The notes beneath the pieces are model-generated. The model was not told where the DNA came from. It ran no database searches and worked only from the letters and a program-made list of their open reading frames with translations. A stretch of 64,000 nucleotides of DNA from BOKV01 sp041397525 (lineage in GTDB: Bacteria; Pseudomonadota; Alphaproteobacteria; Rhizobiales; Rhizobiaceae): contig JAWKWL010000007.1 in NCBI GenBank assembly GCA_041397525.1, positions 124,001-188,000 on the forward strand, read 5' to 3'. A program made the position numbers and the translations under genes. Each line of letters starts with the position of its first letter. The first letter of the stretch is position 1. Below, piece by piece: positions 42,479 to 51,707 of the stretch.

Positions 42479-43128
42479 AGTTTAGCCGTTCCTGAAACGT
42501 CCTGACGCAACTGCCTGAGCACCCGGTTAACGAAGTGACGGATAGCAACTCTATAGGCGGCCGCAACAATCAGCACAAAGTTCGAGTATTCTTCGCTACC
42601 CGGCAGTACGCGATTCTTTCTTGTTATTGGTGTCATTGTGGTCGTTTCATTACAAGGTTTTCTCTTGGAAACATCGCATGCTGACGCAAATGGCCAAATA
42701 GTGCGTATTGCCACCGTCTCGCTGCAACGGACTTAGCAATTGCAACGAATAGTAGGCTCGGCGAAATGCATCGCAGCATCAAACCAAACCGCGAACGACC
42801 GCTTTGGGCCAGAAACGACTGTGGGCACGGCAAATTTGGATGTCCGCTTTGATTATTCGACACCTACAAGGGGACTGTCTCTTACCGGCCCCAAAGCAGT
42901 CAAGCGACAAACGCAAGGAAACATTCTCCTGGATGGGCTCGGGCAACGAGCCTTATGGATCCTTGGTGCACTTCGTGCCCCTTCAAAACTTCATTGCATT
43001 GGTGATGACCTGCCTTCTGCATCCGCAGTTAGCATTTCAAAACGTAAACAGGGCTAGCCATCGAATGCGTGCATTCTGGAGAGTAAGTCAGCACGGGCCA
43101 ACCGGAAACCCATTTCTGCTTCAGCAGG
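42479..43128. other. Gene-free stretch upstream of the SIR2-HerA operon
   Basis: About 650 bases with no supported gene. The SIR2-HerA promoter should lie at the left end. Short open frames here lack codon bias and similarity. Confidence 0.5.
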
Positions 43129-43842
43129 CTATAACTCACCGGCCAATACAAATGGTGCCCAATATCCGGGATGCGCCTTGCTTCCTCCTTCGGAAATCAT
43201 GTTCAACTGAGTTCGCCTCAGTGCCTCCGGCTTGCCTAGTGCAGGTTCAGAGGCGAGTTTGGCAAATGTACCGGTAGTCAATTCAACGGCCGCAGACGAC
43301 ACAACCGGCCAATGTGATGCTAGTACTGTTCGAGCGCCAGCGTTGAAAAACGACTTTACCAGGCCAGAAAACGCCTCGGTACCCTCCCCCTCAGATGCGG
43401 CGGTATTACAGGCAGAAAGAACGACCCAGTCAGCGTCCAGTTTCAGTTTGGCAACCTCGGAAGCAGTCAACAGGCCATCGTCCGTGGTGCTTGGGGTTTG
43501 CGGGAGTGTCAGAACAAGTGCCGGTTCGTTTTCACCGTCAAGTTCGCCGGCAACGAGCCCATGTGTTGCAAAATAAACAACGCGGTATGAACGCAATTGC
43601 CCATTGGCATTCATTTCACCGATTTTGGTTTCTGTTGCATCACTGCCCAAAAGGATGTCCCGCTGTTCCCCGCCCAACGCCTCAGAAACGAATGTCAATT
43701 CTTCACGTGTTTCCGGCAGGGATACCAATGTTGACAGGGTATCCAGATTTGCGGACGCTCCCCGGAAATAGGCTGATAGCGAGCGACTTGATGCATCAGC
43801 CAAGGTTTCGGCACCCGCACTGGTATGCGAGAATATTGGATC
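43129..43842 (-). pseudogene. CHAT-domain caspase-like protease, C-terminal part (3' of IS copy 2)
   Basis: About 238 codons are in one frame from the IS boundary to the stop. The CHAT (caspase-like) core has the catalytic His in VVYFATHGLVAGEL and the Cys in WVVLSACNTAASEGEG, then SFFNAGARTVLASHWPV and the C-terminal HPGYWAPFVLAGEL. The upstream part of the same gene is at 45215-45891. If the IS and one copy of the flanking GATC are removed, the frame joins as KKPILGRDPIFSHTSAGAET, as expected for the family. CHAT proteases often act in defence or regulated cell death. Confidence 0.88.
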
Positions 43843-45214
43843 TGTCCGTCGTCAGGGATTTCTGGACAGATTGCAGCAGCTAAGCGAGTATTTGGCTCAT
43901 CGGTTTGTTGATACGGCCTGCTGCGGTGTTGCAAGCGCCGCAGGTTAATAGTGTTTTGTTTGATCCTTTCGGCAGGATTTGTTCGGCTCGTCCGGTAGAC
44001 GTCTGCGGTGTCAGGTTTTGCAGGCTCTCGTGGTACCGGTGGTGATTGTAGTGGCTGATGAACTTGCCGATCTGCCCCTTGAGGTCGCCGGGAGGTAGTT
44101 TTCGAAGGATGCGGTTCTTCAAGGTCTGATGCCATCTCTCAATTTTGCCTTGGGTTTGGATGATAAGGTGCGCCACGGACATGATCCATGCCTTGTCTTC
44201 CAACCATTCAGCCAGTTCGGTGGCGATGTAGCTGGAGCCATTGTCCGACAGCAGTCTTGGCCGGTGCGGACATTGACCTGATCACCTGAAGCCTGCAGGG
44301 CGAGTTCCAGCGTGTCGGTGACATCCTGGCCTTCATGTTGTGCACAGTCCAGGCGATCACGTATCGGCTGTAATCGTCAATATCGTGCTGTAGAACCAGC
44401 CCCAGCCGATAACCTTCAAGTAGTGAAGTCGGTCTGCCAGAGCTGATTGGGTGCTGTGGTTTGTCCTGAACTCGTCAGCAGCCTGATCACCAAGGGACTG
44501 GTAATCAGGTCATGCGCCTTCAACAGCCGGTAAACACTGCTTCCGAGACGAAGTAGCGTGGTGTCGGTAAACCTGACGGCCAGTTCCCGTGGCAGGTTCG
44601 CTCTTCAAGTGCCAGATCGACGATTTGCTCCCTGACATGATCGGGGATCCGGTTCCAAACCCGTGCAGGCATGGGCCTTGTCTTCAGCATCCACGCCGCC
44701 AGTCTGGTATTTGTCATACCAGGGTGAAGGTTGAACGTGGAATGCCGAGTTTATCCAGCGTCTGTTTGGCGGGCAATGCGTTCAACCAGAAATGATCTCA
44801 ACTCAGATGCGGATACCTCATTCTTCGTCTCCCCATCCGTGAACATGCGAAGTCGAAGTTAGAGCCTGTTCGGCAACACCTCCTTCAGGTCCGCCTCTGC
44901 ACTTGACCTCATCGGTTTGGCTTCGCGTGGCCCCGGCCGCTTCGCCCGCCTCCGAACTCCTTCGACCAGGAATAATACTGGCTCTGGCAATACCTTCTGA
45001 CGGCAGTTCAGCAATGCTGTCCTCGCCACGAAGGCCAGCCACACGATACGTATCTTCTCTTCAGCAGAAAACGCCGGTCTGGCGCTTGATGTCCTTCCCG
45101 ATCTGCATCATCGGTAAATCGTTCGCTCTTTCGTCATCATTTGTCCTGAGTTAGCAAAGATGAGCCAAAATCCTCCTTAAGCAATCAACCCAATCCCACT
45201 GCTGACGGTGTACA
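43843..45214 (-). mobile_element. IS3-family element, copy 2 (many short deletions), inside the CHAT gene
   Basis: Same element as copy 4, with both ends (TGTCCGTCGTCAGG and GGTGTACA), but 1372 bases instead of about 1508. The difference is spread over many losses of one to several bases, for example TCCGGTAGACG for TCCGAAGTAGACG and GCGGTGTC for GCGGGTGTC; few substitutions are seen. Both transposase frames are destroyed. GATC flanks both sides (one extra A at the right), fitting a four-base target duplication in the CHAT gene. Confidence 0.9.
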
Positions 45215-45891
45215 TGATCTCTACCAAGTATCGGCTTCTTGCTTTCACTTTCAAGGCGTGGAGGCTTGTTACGTGCTGCCACAAACGATGACAGGGATGG
45301 AGAGATACTCATTGCATGGTCTCGAACAAGCCACCTTGCATTGACCAGATCTGGTTTGCCATCAGTGTTGAGATCTGGTGAACTGGAAAGCAGCAAAGTG
45401 GCACAGAGGCCATCGGACCTTTTAATGTGGCAATCAAACCTAGTTTGGCTTGAAGAACCTGCTCGACTGGCAAGACGAGCGCTTGTAAAGGGCAAGTGCA
45501 CCATCAACGTCAAATGTAGCAGGATCAGTAATATCCGAACGGACAGGATCGAGGCTTGCACGCAAGCGCCTCACCAACGTCAATATCTCGTTATTTGAAA
45601 ACTCCGCTACCGCATACTGGCGCTGGTCCCTGGCTATGGCAAACACAGCAGTGGAATTGATACCTGGAGCGATCAGAAATGCCACTTCATTTTCATGAAG
45701 CGCGTTCGAAATACGATCGGGTACAGCACACCACTGACTCCTCGATAAACGGAAGCAGGTCGCCAAGTGTTTCCGAACTTATCAACTGCCTGCTTTTCCT
45801 TTGCAGCTGCGGCACTAATGCCATCTTTCGAAATAGCCAAGCGTTTTCCAATTCGCAAGATGCTCTGCGTTGTCAGCCAGTCTGAAATCGC
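45215..45891 (-). pseudogene. CHAT-domain protease gene, upstream part between IS copies 2 and 3
   Basis: Reading on the minus strand gives AISDWLTTQSILRIGKRLAI, then ETLGDLLPFIEESVV, NALHENEVAFLIAPGINSTA, LVLPVEQVLQAKLGLIATLK and SISPSLSSFVAARNKPPRLE, which follow one another as in CHAT proteins (linker and start of the protease domain), but in different frames. At least three frameshifts are needed, near 45750, 45478 and 45390. The 5' end is cut by IS copy 3. The frameshifts lie in ordinary sequence, not in the IS. Confidence 0.75.
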
Positions 45892-47302
45892 TGTCCGTCG
45901 TCAGATTTCTGGACAGATTGCAGCAGCTAAGCGAGTATTTTCATCGGTTTGTTGATGTTAAGCGGCTGCTTGCGGTGTTGCAAGCGCCCAGAATAGTGTT
46001 TGTTTGACCTTCTCGTTGTTGCAGGATTTGTTCGTCGTCCGTAGACGTCCGTGTCAGGTTTGAGGCTCGTGGTACCGGTGGTGATTGTAGTGGCTGATGA
46101 ACTTGCCGATCTGCCTTGAGGTCGCCGGGAGGAAGTAGTTTCCAGAAGGATGCGGTTCTTCAGGTCTGATGCCATCTCTCAATTTTGCCTTGGTTTGTGG
46201 ATGATAAGGTGCGCCACGGACATGATCCATGCCCTTGTCTTCCAACCATTCAGCCAGTTCGGTGGCGATGTAGTGGAGCCATTGTCCGCAGTCTTGGCCG
46301 GTGCCGGACATTGACCTGATCACAGCCTGAAGCCTGCAGGGCGAGTTCCAGCGTGTCGGTGACATCGCGGCCTTCATGGTTGTACAGCTTCAGGCGATCA
46401 CGTATCGGCTGTAATCGTCAATATCGTGCTGAGGTAGAACCAGCCCCGATAACCTTCAAGTATGTGAAGTCGGTCTGCCAGAGCTGATTGGGTGCTGTGG
46501 TTTGTCCCTGAACTCGTCAGCAGCCTTGATCACCACAAGGCCGGATGGTAATCAGGTCATGCGCCTTCAACAGCCGGTAAACACTGGCTTCCGAGACGAA
46601 GTAGCGTTGGTGTCGGTAAACCGACGGCCAGTTCCGTGGCGAGAGTTCCGGCTCTTCGTGCCAGATCGACGATTGCTCCCTGACATGATCGGGGATCCGG
46701 TTCCAAACCTGCAGGCATGGGAGCCTTGTTTCAAAGCATCACGCCAGTCTGGTATTTGTCATACCAGGCGTAGAAGGTTGAACGAATGCCGAGTTTATCC
46801 AGCGTCTGTTTGGCGGGCAAATGCGATTCAACCAGACGAATGATCTCAACTTCTCAGATGGGATACCTCATTCTTCGTCTCCCCCATCCGTGAACATGCT
46901 TTTGAAGTCAGTTCCAGAGCCTGTTCGGCAACCACCTCCTTCGGGCCTCCTTGCGAAGCCCTTTGACCTCATCGGTATTGGCTTCGCGCATGGTGTCCCC
47001 GGCCAGCCGCTTCTTGCCCGCCTCCATGAACTCCTTCGACCAGGAATAATACTGGCTCGCAATACCTTCCTGACGGAAGTTCAGCAATGCTGTCCTCGCC
47101 ACGAAGGCCAGCCAGCACGATACGTATCTTCTCTTCCGAAAAACGTCGCCGGGTCTGGCGCTTGATGTCCTTCACAACCCGATCTGCATCATCGGTAAAT
47201 CGTCGCTCTTCGTCTCATCATTTGCTCCTGAGTTAGCAAAGATGAGCCAAAATCCTCCTTAAGCAATCAACCCAATCTGTCCACTAAGCGCTGACGTGTA
47301 CA
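45892..47302 (-). mobile_element. IS3-family element, copy 3 (many short deletions)
   Basis: Both ends are present (TGTCCGTCGTCAG at the left, GTGTACA at the right) but the length is 1411 bases, about 97 shorter than copy 4, through dozens of short losses (for example CGTCGTCCGTAGACG for CGGCTCGTCCGAAGTAGACG). No intact transposase. The flanks (AAATCGC and TTTTAGA) show no target duplication, so the two sides may have been joined by recombination. Confidence 0.9.
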
Positions 47303-47491
47303 TTTTAGATACAGCCATTTAACAACAATAGGCTTGCTTTCGATATATCTGACTCTGACGTACCCCGCTAATTCGGACCCTTCTGGATTGGAATTTGCCA
47401 ATAATACCGATGAGGATCAGACGATTTCCATGAAGAAGTCGAAGTTTTCAGAGGCGCTGATCTCGTTTGTTTTGAAACCTGCGCCATCTGC
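47303..47491. other. Short stretch with an unassigned gene end
   Basis: On the minus strand 47303-47440 is open and reads SELAGYVRVRYIESKPIVVK then WLYLK before the IS end. It looks like part of a protein (SH3-like strand pattern) cut by IS copy 3, but I cannot name it, and it does not clearly continue the CHAT gene. Confidence 0.35.
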
Positions 47492-48379
47492 CTAACAAAC
47501 CTTCCCGGCCATACATTTGTCTATGGGATCACTGTAGGCTGCATTGGGATCAGCAAGGCCTCGTGCACCGGGCATAATGAGTGCTTTAGGCACTACAATC
47601 CTATCGACCTCAATAGCCTTTTCAATCAGGGCCGCGAGCCTAATGCAGCTCGAGCAAGTTGCCTGTCCATGGTACCCCGCTGTGCATCAAAATATTCTTG
47701 TCCCAAATCAGCACCTTTATCCACATACGCACTTCTTGCTGCAGAATGACTTTCAAGCGCCCAATCGACGGGGCTCATTGATGTTGTCGCCATGCTCTCG
47801 ATTCCTGGGACAACGTCGGTGCAAGTGATTTGTGTAGTCTTCGACGCTTAGCCCAGTTTGGCTGATCAAGCCGCTGTCCACTCCGCAGGTTCTTCCTCGC
47901 TTCGCCAAAAAAGGTGACGGTGACCTTGTTGCCGCCCTGATCGCCGTCGCGTTCAATCGTGTGGAAAGGCTGATGAATATCACCCACCCAGTGGATGAGT
48001 CGCTTCAGTGCGTCGGCGCGATCAAAGACCCTTGCCTCTGGATCACGGATACGTGCCAGTTCTCGGCTGATGGCTTCTATGATGCAATCGCCTTCGATCT
48101 CCACGGCGCAATCCCTTTGGGGGTCATAACTATCTTTGTCATAAGGTATATCCACATAATGCCAGCGTGACGTTTCCGTGTGGCTGACCCGGTGCTCGTC
48201 GGCGAACACGGCTCCGGTTACCAGCGGAACACCAAACGGATTTCTCTCGCAGCTGATTTTGCCCCATCACTTAATCGCGCCTCTGCCACCATTGCGACAA
48301 TAACGTGGCCTTCCGGGCCCCAAGCTTTCGCTTGAGTCACCATACCGAACATCAACAGTATAGCTGCAAGCTTTTTCAT
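47492..48379 (-). pseudogene. S1/P1-type nuclease gene with several frameshifts
   Basis: From the ATG at 48379 (GGAGGA upstream) the gene starts MKKLAAILLMFGMVTQAKAW with the N-terminal Trp-zinc site AWGPEGHVIVAMVAEARLSD. Later pieces in other frames are TSRWHYVDIPYDKDSYDPQR, LIHWVGDIHQPFHTIERDGD, GGNKVTVTFFGEA, SGLISQTGLSVEDYTNHLHR and SAARSAYVDKGADLGQEYFD, in the right order for a zinc-dependent S1/P1 nuclease. At least three frameshifts are needed (near 48250, 47890 and 47635). The zinc ligands visible are intact, so the breaks are recent or are sequence errors. Confidence 0.85.
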
Positions 48380-48567
48380 TGCGTCCTCCTACAGTCCGAA
48401 AAAGTCCATTTATATCGCGCTGTACCTGCGTGTTGCACGCGCCTTCCCATGCCCTTTAACGACAGTTGACCTTTACTCCGTCATGATTTTCCTGTTTGTG
48501 TCCGTCGTCAGATTTCTGGACAGACAGCTTGAGCTAAGCGAGTATTTGGCTCATCGGTTTGTTGATG

Positions 48568-49548
48568 TTAAGCGGCCTGCTTGCGGTGTTGCAAGCGCCG
48601 CAGGTTAATAGTGTTTTGTTTGATCCTTTCTCGTTGTTGCAGGATTTGTTCGGCTCGTCCGAAGTAGACGTCTGCGGGTGTCAGGTTTTGCAGGCTCTCG
48701 TGGTACCGGTGGTGATTGTAGTGGCTGATGAACTTGCCGATCTGCCCCTTGAGGTCGCCGGGGAGGAAGTAGTTTTCCAGAAGGATGCGGTTCTTCAAGG
48801 TCTGATGCCATCTCTCAATTTTGCCTTGGGTTTGTGGATGATAAGGTGCGCCACGGACATGATCCATGCCCTTGTCTTCCAACCATTCAGCCAGTTCGGT
48901 GGCGATGTAGCTGGAGCCATTGTCCGACAGCAGTCTTGGCCGGTGCCGGACATTGACCTGATCACAGCCTGAAGCCTGCAGGGCGAGTTCCAGCGTGTCG
49001 GTGACATCGCTGGCCTTCATGGTTGTGCACAGCTTCCAGGCGATCACGTATCGGCTGTAATCGTCCAATATCGTGCTGAGGTAGAACCAGCCCCAGCCGA
49101 TAACCTTCAAGTATGTGAAGTCGGTCTGCCAGAGCTGATTGGGTGCTGTGGTTTTGTCCCTGAACTCGTCAGCAGCCTTGATCACCACAAAGGCCGGACT
49201 GGTAATCAGGTCATGCGCCTTCAACAGCCGGTAAACACTGGCTTCCGAGACGAAGTAGCGTTTGGTGTCGGTAAACCTGACGGCCAGTTCCCGTGGCGAG
49301 AGTTCCGGCTCTTCAAGTGCCAGATCGACGATTTGCTCCCTGACATGATCGGGGATCCGGTTCCAAACCCGTGCAGGCATGGGAGCCTTGTCTTCCAAAG
49401 CATCCACGCCGCCAGTCTGGTATTTGTCATACCAGGCGTAGAAGGTTGAACGTGGAATGCCGAGTTTATCCAGCGTCTGTTTGGCGGGCAAATGCGATTG
49501 CTCAACCAGACGAATGATCTCAAGCTTCTCAGATGCGGGATACCTCAT
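48568..49548 (-). CDS. IS3-family transposase OrfB (integrase core), copy 4
   Basis: 326 residues. Helix-turn-helix start (KLEIIRLVEQSHLPAKQTLD, GIPRSTFYAWYDKY) then an rve integrase core with the DDE triad: Asp in LWQTDFTYLKVIG, Asp in LLSDNGSSYIATEL and Glu in GKIERWHQTLKNR. The start ATG overlaps the orfA stop by four bases (ATGA), so it may be translated by coupling or by frameshift fusion, as in the IS3 family. Confidence 0.95.
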   Translation of the reverse strand: MRYPASEKLEIIRLVEQSHLPAKQTLDKLGIPRSTFYAWYDKYQTGGVDALEDKAPMPARVWNRIPDHVREQIVDLALEEPELSPRELAVRFTDTKRYFVSEASVYRLLKAHDLITSPAFVVIKAADEFRDKTTAPNQLWQTDFTYLKVIGWGWFYLSTILDDYSRYVIAWKLCTTMKASDVTDTLELALQASGCDQVNVRHRPRLLSDNGSSYIATELAEWLEDKGMDHVRGAPYHPQTQGKIERWHQTLKNRILLENYFLPGDLKGQIGKFISHYNHHRYHESLQNLTPADVYFGRAEQILQQRERIKQNTINLRRLQHRKQAA

Positions 49549-49919
49549 TCTTCGTCTCCCCCATCCGTGAACATGCTTTTTTTGAGAAGTCGAAGTTCCA
49601 GAGCCTGTTCGGCAACCACCTCCTTCAGGTCCCGGGCCTCCTTGCGAAGCCCTTTGACCTCATCGGTATTGGCTTCGCGCATGGTGTCCCCGGCCAGCCG
49701 CTTCTTGCCCGCCTCCATGAACTCCTTCGACCAGGAATAATACTGGCTCTGGGCAATACCTTCCTGACGGCAAAGTTCAGCAATGCTGTCCTCGCCACGA
49801 AGGCCAGCCAGCACGATACGTATCTTCTCTTCAGCAGAAAAACGTCGCCGGGTCTGGCGCTTGATGTCCTTCACAACCCGATCTGCATCATCGGTAAATC
49901 GTTCGCTCTTTCGTCTCAT
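49545..49919 (-). CDS. IS3-family transposase OrfA, copy 4
   Basis: 124 residues from the second of two adjacent ATGs (AGGAG six bases before it). Helix-turn-helix protein: RRRFSAEEKIRIVLAGLRGE, SIAELCRQEGIAQSQYYSWS and a C-terminal leucine-zipper-like segment EVVAEQALELRLLKKSM. It recognises the element ends. Confidence 0.92.
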   Translation of the reverse strand: MRRKSERFTDDADRVVKDIKRQTRRRFSAEEKIRIVLAGLRGEDSIAELCRQEGIAQSQYYSWSKEFMEAGKKRLAGDTMREANTDEVKGLRKEARDLKEVVAEQALELRLLKKSMFTDGGDEE

Positions 49920-50006
49920 CATTTGCTCCTGAGTTAGCAAAGATGAGCCAAAATCACTCCCTTAAGCAATCAACCCAATCTGTCCACTAAGCGCTGACGG
50001 TGTACA

Positions 50007-50260
50007 CGATGCGTGGCTTCGTCGGGGCCGGCGTGGGAACGGGATTCCTGGGCGATGAGACGATCCAGACAAATCTCATCGGTTCAGCGACTGCTTTCGC
50101 GACCCAGGTACAGGGCGTCAACGACACTTTCGCCCGGTTGAGCGCTGGCTTCACCGCCGAGATCCAGGCTGGCCTGAAATTCTCGACTACCTATACCGGC
50201 ACATTCGGCGAGGATCGTGAACAGCACACGCTCGGTGGCAAGCTGATCGCCAGCTTCTGA
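50007..50260 (+). pseudogene. Autotransporter beta-barrel domain, 3' end only
   Basis: 84 codons remain: RGFVGAGVGTGFLGDETIQT then RLSAGFTAEIQAGLKFSTTY and GKLIASF before the stop. Alternating strands and the C-terminal Phe are the mark of an outer-membrane barrel (autotransporter type). The rest of the gene has been lost at the right end of IS copy 4. Confidence 0.7.
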
Positions 50261-50881
50261 CCGCGCAGACCAGCCTTTCCGGATTGGGCGGGACCGACAG
50301 CAGAGGCAATAGGCGGTTAAAACCCGCCCTGTCCATGATGATGCGCAGCGGTCTGTGACAGTTCCGGTTGCCTCGAACCCAATCCACACCGGTTGTCCGT
50401 AGCTGGCAAGAGAAGCGGCCAGACGCCAAAAATCCTCTTGCGTCTTCGTGATTTGTCAATCGGCGATGTCGCGTCCTGCGCGCAATGCGATGGCGACACA
50501 GAGGGTTGAACTTGTTGAATTGGTGACGGTCATGACCGGCCACCTCAGCGGTTTGGTTCATGCAAAAACCACTGTGAAACCTGTGGTCCCGGACTTCTCC
50601 TGTACGGGAAAGCCTGCGGACAATGCCTGGATCGATTTGTTCAGCGGCAAATTCCGGGCTGAATGCCTGAACCTGCATTGGTTTCTGACGCTTCGCGACA
50701 TTCGCCAGAAGATGGAGGAATAGCACCAATCAGTGCCATCAGTAACAAACTACCGAAATCGCGCATGAATTGCCTCTGGCGCATCCGGCCCGCCAAGAGT
50801 TTCACCCCTGGGAAATTTCCCGGCCGGCTGTCCAAAATCACGAGCCCGACATTCTGTCAGCCCGGTTCCAACACCAATCCC
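50261..50881. mobile_element. Scarred region with remnant of another IS3-family transposase
   Basis: On the plus strand 50575-50723 reads VVPDFSCTGKPADNAWIDLF then SGKFRAECLNLHWFLTLRDI, the C-terminal part of an IS3-family integrase core (different group from copies 1-4). Downstream bits up to 50880 look like the end of the same element. The part 50261-50560 has no supported gene. No intact ends. Confidence 0.65.
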
Positions 50882-51706
50882 TCACGCGTCGCGTTTCATG
50901 ATCCATTCGACTTCGGGCGCCGGGACAAACCGCCATTTGCGCAGCGGGCCTGCCATCACGTTGAGATAATACATCTCGAAACCGTATGGCGCACCGCAGG
51001 GATGGTGGCCGCGTGGCACCAGCACGACATCGCCGTCGCTGACCGCCATGGCTTCGTCGAGACTGCCATCATCGGTGTAGACGCGCTGGATGCCAAAACC
51101 ATTGGCAGGATTGAGCCGGTGGTAATAGGTCTCTTCCAGATAGGTGATGCGCGGGAAGTCATCCTCGTCGTGGCGGTGGCTTGGAAACGATGACCAGTGC
51201 CCTGCCGGCGTGAACACCTCCGTCACCAGCAGGCTGTCGCAATAGTCCTCGTTTTCCATGGCGATATTGTTGATGTGGCGCGTATTCGTACCCTTGCCGC
51301 GCGCAGTTAGCGTGATGCCGTCGGGGCCGATGCGCCGCGCCTCGTGCCCACCCATGCCCGGTGCCGAGCAGACCGCAATGACGCAATCGGTTTCCGCTGT
51401 CGCCTGCCAGTCGGTTCCGTTCGGCAGATAGAGGCAATGTGGCGCCGTCTTCTGGAACACGCTCATCCGCTCGCCGAGCACACCCCAGTCCCGGCCCGCG
51501 CCGGTGAGTGCCGCTTTGCCTTCGACCATCACCAGGATCACTTCGCGTCCGCCCGTCGCCTCGGCTGCAGTTTCGCCTGCCCGCAGGCGATAGAGCGAGA
51601 AGCCGACATAGGCCCAGGCTTGCGATTTGGGACCCTTGGCGTTTTCGACGCTGATATCATGTACCTTGCCATAAGCCGCTACCGGCTTGCGCAGCAGATC
51701 GCCCAT
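50882..51706 (-). CDS. iolB: 5-deoxy-glucuronate isomerase
   Basis: 274 residues from the ATG at 51706, one base after the iolD stop. IolB double-cupin fold with FSLYRLRAGETAAEAT, SSFPSHRHDEDDFPRITYLE (metal His/Glu) and GDVVLVPRGHHPCGAPYG. It converts 5-deoxy-glucuronate to 5-keto-2-deoxygluconate in myo-inositol breakdown. Downstream the operon ends abruptly in IS debris; iolE and iolC are not in this window. Confidence 0.96.
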   Translation of the reverse strand: MGDLLRKPVAAYGKVHDISVENAKGPKSQAWAYVGFSLYRLRAGETAAEATGGREVILVMVEGKAALTGAGRDWGVLGERMSVFQKTAPHCLYLPNGTDWQATAETDCVIAVCSAPGMGGHEARRIGPDGITLTARGKGTNTRHINNIAMENEDYCDSLLVTEVFTPAGHWSSFPSHRHDEDDFPRITYLEETYYHRLNPANGFGIQRVYTDDGSLDEAMAVSDGDVVLVPRGHHPCGAPYGFEMYYLNVMAGPLRKWRFVPAPEVEWIMKRDA

Positions 51707-51707
51707 G

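Larger units (their letters stand above)
48499..50006 (-). mobile_element. IS3-family element, copy 4 (intact genes)
   Basis: 1508 bases. Ends are TGTCCGTCGTCAGATTTC (left) and CGCTGACGGTGTACA (right); the left end lacks about five bases that copy 1 has. It carries overlapping orfA and orfB, both open. Left flank is the S1/P1 nuclease upstream region and right flank is an autotransporter gene, with no target duplication, so the junction may stem from recombination between copies. Confidence 0.93.

Noticed and set aside
42633..43277. Short open frames upstream of the SIR2 gene
   Set aside because: No family, no ribosome site, and partly overlapping the CHAT gene; treated as non-coding.
43843..47302. 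Programmed frameshifting or a novel family in the broken transposase frames
   Set aside because: Alignment by eye with copy 4 shows scattered short deletions, which explains the broken frames without a special mechanism.
32503..50365. Shared 14-base string (GCGGTCTGTGACAG) upstream of tRNA-Gln and near 50350
   Set aside because: A 14-base match is expected by chance in a window of this size and the flanks differ.
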